Source: Herbaspirillum hiltneri N3 (GTDB taxonomy: Bacteria > Pseudomonadota > Gammaproteobacteria > Burkholderiales > Burkholderiaceae_D). From it: a stretch of 64,000 nucleotides of DNA. Both the position numbers and the translations under genes were made by a program. The stretch lies in NCBI RefSeq assembly GCF_001267925.1, contig NZ_CP011409.1:3968001-4032000 (forward strand), written 5' to 3'. Below, in pieces: positions 61,700 through 64,000 of the stretch (its first letter is position 1; the number at the start of each line of letters is the position of its first letter). A model generated the notes under the pieces. That model did not search any database and had not been told where the DNA came from. It saw only the letters and a list, made by a program, of their open reading frames with translations.

Positions 61700-63067
61700 T
61701 CAATTGAAGTAACGCGCATCCATCCGGCGAAACACCAGCGCCGACAACAAGGTCACGATGCCGACGCAGACGAAGGTCAGCGTAAAGCTCCACTCCCTCG
61801 CCCACGCCACGCCATCGAGCCCGTTCAGCATGGAACCGGCGATGGTCACGCCCAGGCCCAGCGCCAGCATCTGCACCATCGAGAACAGGCTGTTGCCGCT
61901 GCCGGCGTCCTTGCTGTCGAGTCCCTTGAGCGTGACACTGTTCATCGCCGCGAACTGCATCGAGTTGCACACGCCAAAGACCGCCAGTTGCACGATGCCG
62001 ATCCAGATCGGCCAGGCCGGCGTAATCAACGCAAACGAAACGATGGCGGCGCCGACCATGATCGTGTTCACCAGCAGGAAATTTTCGTAGCCGTAGCGGC
62101 GCACCAGCGGTGCGATCCACGGCTTGGCGATGGTGCCGGCCACCGCCGCGGGCAACAGGACCAGGCCTGCATGCAAAGGCGAAAAACCAAGCTTGACCTG
62201 CAACAGCAACGGCAACAGGAACGGCACCGCCGACGAGCCGATGCGGCAAACCAGGTTGCCGATCAGGCCGACGCTGAAATTGGGTTCATTGAACAGCCCG
62301 AGCCGGAATAGCGGCTGCTCGTCGCGCCGCGCGTGGATGACATACCGCCACACCGTCAGCACTGAAATCCCGAACAAGCCGGCACTCCACCATGTGCGAT
62401 GCTCGTCCATCGGCACATCCAGCGCCAGCGAGAAGGTCACCATGCAGGTCGACAGCAACGCGCAGCCGAACATGTCGAAACGCGGCGGCGACGTGATCTC
62501 TTCGCCCGGCAGGAAGCGATGCACGGCGAACATGCCGATCACGCCGACCGGCACGTTGATGAGAAAAATCCAGTGCCAGCCGATGGTCTGCGACAACCAG
62601 CCGCCCGTCACCGGACCGACCACGGGACCGAGCTGCCCGGCAATCGAAATGAAAGCCAGCGCCGAAATGTACTGCGCCCCCGGCACGCTGCGCAGCACGG
62701 CCAGGCGTCCTATCGGCAGCAGCATGGAACCGCCCACGCCTTGCACCACCCGCGCCAGCAGCAGCTGCGGCAGCGAGTGTGCATTGGCGCACAGCAGCGA
62801 ACCGAGCACGAAGAGAAGAATGGCAAGGAAGTAGACGCGGCGGGTGCCGAAACGGTCCGCCAGCCAGCCGGAGGCCGGCGTCAGCGACGCCATCGTCAAC
62901 GTATAAGACACCACCACCGGGTGCATCGCCAGCACCGGCTCGCCAAGACTGGCGGCCATGGAAGGCAAGGCGGTGTTGACGATGGTGGTGTCCAGCGTCT
63001 GCATGAAAAAGCCCGATGCGACGATCCACAACAGGGCTTTTTGAGAACGGGAAGAATTAAGGGACAT
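61700..63067 (-). CDS. MFS exporter, DHA2 (MdtD/HsrA-like) type
   Basis: This inner-membrane exporter of 455 residues has about fourteen membrane segments. It starts with the TM1 motif MQTLDTTIVNTALPSMA, then motif A-like WLADRFGTRRVYF, motif B LARVVQGVGGSMLLPIGRLA and motif C QLGPVVGPVTGGWL; the GRLAVLR phrase is typical of MdtD/HsrA. The substrate is unknown. It converges on piuC with a gap of 21 bases and no terminator visible. Confidence 0.9.
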   Translation of the reverse strand: MSLNSSRSQKALLWIVASGFFMQTLDTTIVNTALPSMAASLGEPVLAMHPVVVSYTLTMASLTPASGWLADRFGTRRVYFLAILLFVLGSLLCANAHSLPQLLLARVVQGVGGSMLLPIGRLAVLRSVPGAQYISALAFISIAGQLGPVVGPVTGGWLSQTIGWHWIFLINVPVGVIGMFAVHRFLPGEEITSPPRFDMFGCALLSTCMVTFSLALDVPMDEHRTWWSAGLFGISVLTVWRYVIHARRDEQPLFRLGLFNEPNFSVGLIGNLVCRIGSSAVPFLLPLLLQVKLGFSPLHAGLVLLPAAVAGTIAKPWIAPLVRRYGYENFLLVNTIMVGAAIVSFALITPAWPIWIGIVQLAVFGVCNSMQFAAMNSVTLKGLDSKDAGSGNSLFSMVQMLALGLGVTIAGSMLNGLDGVAWAREWSFTLTFVCVGIVTLLSALVFRRMDARYFN

Positions 63068-63107
63068 AAAACAAGATTCTATCGTCCCTCGCGATCCGGC
63101 AACAAGA

Positions 63108-63962
63108 TCAGAAAGCCGCCGGACGCCACTTCAGCAAACGCTTCTCCAGCGACGTCAGCAGGTAGTCCGCCAACAGCGCCACCACCGCCAGCACGATCAT
63201 TGCCGCAAACACGCCGCTGGCGTTGAACGCACCTTGCGCCGTCGAGATCAGCAGGCCGATGCCTTGCTTGGAGCCGAGGAACTCGCCCACGACGGCGCCG
63301 ACCAGCGCGAAACCGAAGCTCACGTGCAAGCTCGCCAGGATCCAGCTCAATGCCGACGGAATCACCACCGCCGTCGTCACCTGGCGACGCGAGGCGCCGA
63401 GGATCTGCGCGTTGGCGATCATGTAGCGGTCGGCTTCACGCACGCCCTGGAAGGCGTTGCCGAACACCACGAAGAACACCATCACCACCGCCAGCGCCAC
63501 CTTGGACGCCATGCCCAGGCCCAGCGCGATGACGAAGATGGAGCCCAGCACCACACGTGGAATCGAGTTGGCGATCTGGATGTACAGGCTGAACACGTCC
63601 GACATCAGCTTGTTGCGGCCCAGCGCGATGCCGGCAATGATGCCTGCGACCGAACCGATCAGGAAGCCCAGCACGGTCTCTTCCAGCGTCACCATGACCT
63701 GCACCCACAACGGGCCTTGCGAGGTACCTTCCATGATCCAGTCATAAATCTGGATCACGATCAGCGACGGCTGCGAGAAGAAGAAAGGATCGATCCATTG
63801 CATCGTGGCGGACAATTCCCAGCCGCCGAGGATGATGACCAGGATCGCCAGGCGCAGTGAAATCACCAGCCAGTAGCGTTGCTTGATCTTGCGTTGCGCT
63901 TCGCGTTCGACTTCGGCGATCGCTTCCGGGCTCATGGCGCGGCTTGTATTTACTTGTGTCAT
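63108..63962 (-). CDS. ABC transporter permease, SsuC/TauC/NrtB type
   Basis: This inner-membrane permease of 284 residues has about six membrane segments and the EAA loop ANAQILGASRRQVTTAVVIP, which contacts the ATPase. It belongs to the nitrate/sulfonate/taurine/thiamine-precursor family of uptake systems; the substrate is not determined. The ATG at 63962 is preferred to a GTG at 63971 because AGGTGAG precedes it. Its ATPase and binding-protein genes would lie upstream, beyond the end of the window. Confidence 0.9.
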   Translation of the reverse strand: MTQVNTSRAMSPEAIAEVEREAQRKIKQRYWLVISLRLAILVIILGGWELSATMQWIDPFFFSQPSLIVIQIYDWIMEGTSQGPLWVQVMVTLEETVLGFLIGSVAGIIAGIALGRNKLMSDVFSLYIQIANSIPRVVLGSIFVIALGLGMASKVALAVVMVFFVVFGNAFQGVREADRYMIANAQILGASRRQVTTAVVIPSALSWILASLHVSFGFALVGAVVGEFLGSKQGIGLLISTAQGAFNASGVFAAMIVLAVVALLADYLLTSLEKRLLKWRPAAF

Positions 63963-64000
63963 GTTGCTCACCTGTCTTGTCGTGTATTGTCGTTGGTGGT

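Noticed and set aside
1..64000. CRISPR arrays, tRNA/rRNA genes, insertion sequences, integrases or prophage genes
   Set aside because: None was found on either strand; the repeats seen are short and local.

Overview
The window is about 64 kb of GC-rich chromosomal DNA with dense, mostly single-copy housekeeping and accessory genes. No rRNA or tRNA gene, insertion sequence, prophage or CRISPR array was seen. Gene content (DarP/PmbA pair, CruR-type DUF2946 protein, Fiu/PiuC iron pair, MaeB, LemA/TPM cluster, flagellar-type chemoreceptors) and protein style point to a motile betaproteobacterium of the Burkholderiales, most like Oxalobacteraceae such as Herbaspirillum. That assignment is inference from reading; no search was run.

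Layout. 0-5 kb: a chemoreceptor; a class A beta-lactamase divergent from an AmpR-type regulator with a candidate operator between them; ChaC. 5-10 kb: LysE exporter, lone ParB-like protein, YigZ, an MFS exporter divergent from a cysteine-containing HTH regulator, a small lipoprotein. 10-19 kb: membrane diguanylate cyclase, two tiny ORFs, a lipase-like hydrolase, an HdeD domain fused to a possible permuted papain-like domain, a DUF218 protein, and a Cache chemoreceptor with a good sigma-28 promoter and a C-terminal WETF tail. 19-25 kb: LysR regulator with a SAF-domain dehydrogenase, then a metal-uptake block (DUF4198 protein, DUF2946/CruR leader protein, TonB-dependent receptor) preceded by a strong Fur box. 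25-28 kb: gamma-carbonic-anhydrase-like protein and a purine-catabolism set (HIU hydrolase divergent from PuuE allantoinase, then a Tsx-like porin). 28-39 kb: drug exporter, pmbA, darP-mog, esterase, siderophore receptor with a Fur-like box, LysR with a divergent MDR oxidoreductase. 39-46.7 kb: maeB, thiL-pgpA-pncC, pyrF, lemA and two TPM-domain genes. 46.7-51 kb: a WspR-like response regulator cyclase, PBP4, a MASE2 cyclase and a 60-residue membrane protein. 51-55 kb: MgtA Mg2+ P-type ATPase with an unusually long leader that holds a cysteine-rich 20-codon ORF. 55-64 kb: DUF1345, a SecDF-P1-like lipoprotein coupled to a 72-residue protein, a TctD/TctE-like two-component pair, a Fiu/PiuA receptor with PiuC, an MFS exporter and a partial ABC transport locus.

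Themes. Metal acquisition is prominent: three TonB-dependent receptors, three Fur-like boxes and the CruR leader. Cyclic-di-GMP signalling (three GGDEF proteins, all with the RxxD inhibitory site) and chemotaxis (two receptors) are well represented. The most interesting loci are the CruR-type copper-sensing leader gene upstream of a TonB receptor (23.5-24.0 kb), the mgtA leader (51.2-51.9 kb), and the HdeD-hydrolase fusion (13.8-15.1 kb). Several intrinsic terminators sit between convergent genes and have T-runs on both strands.
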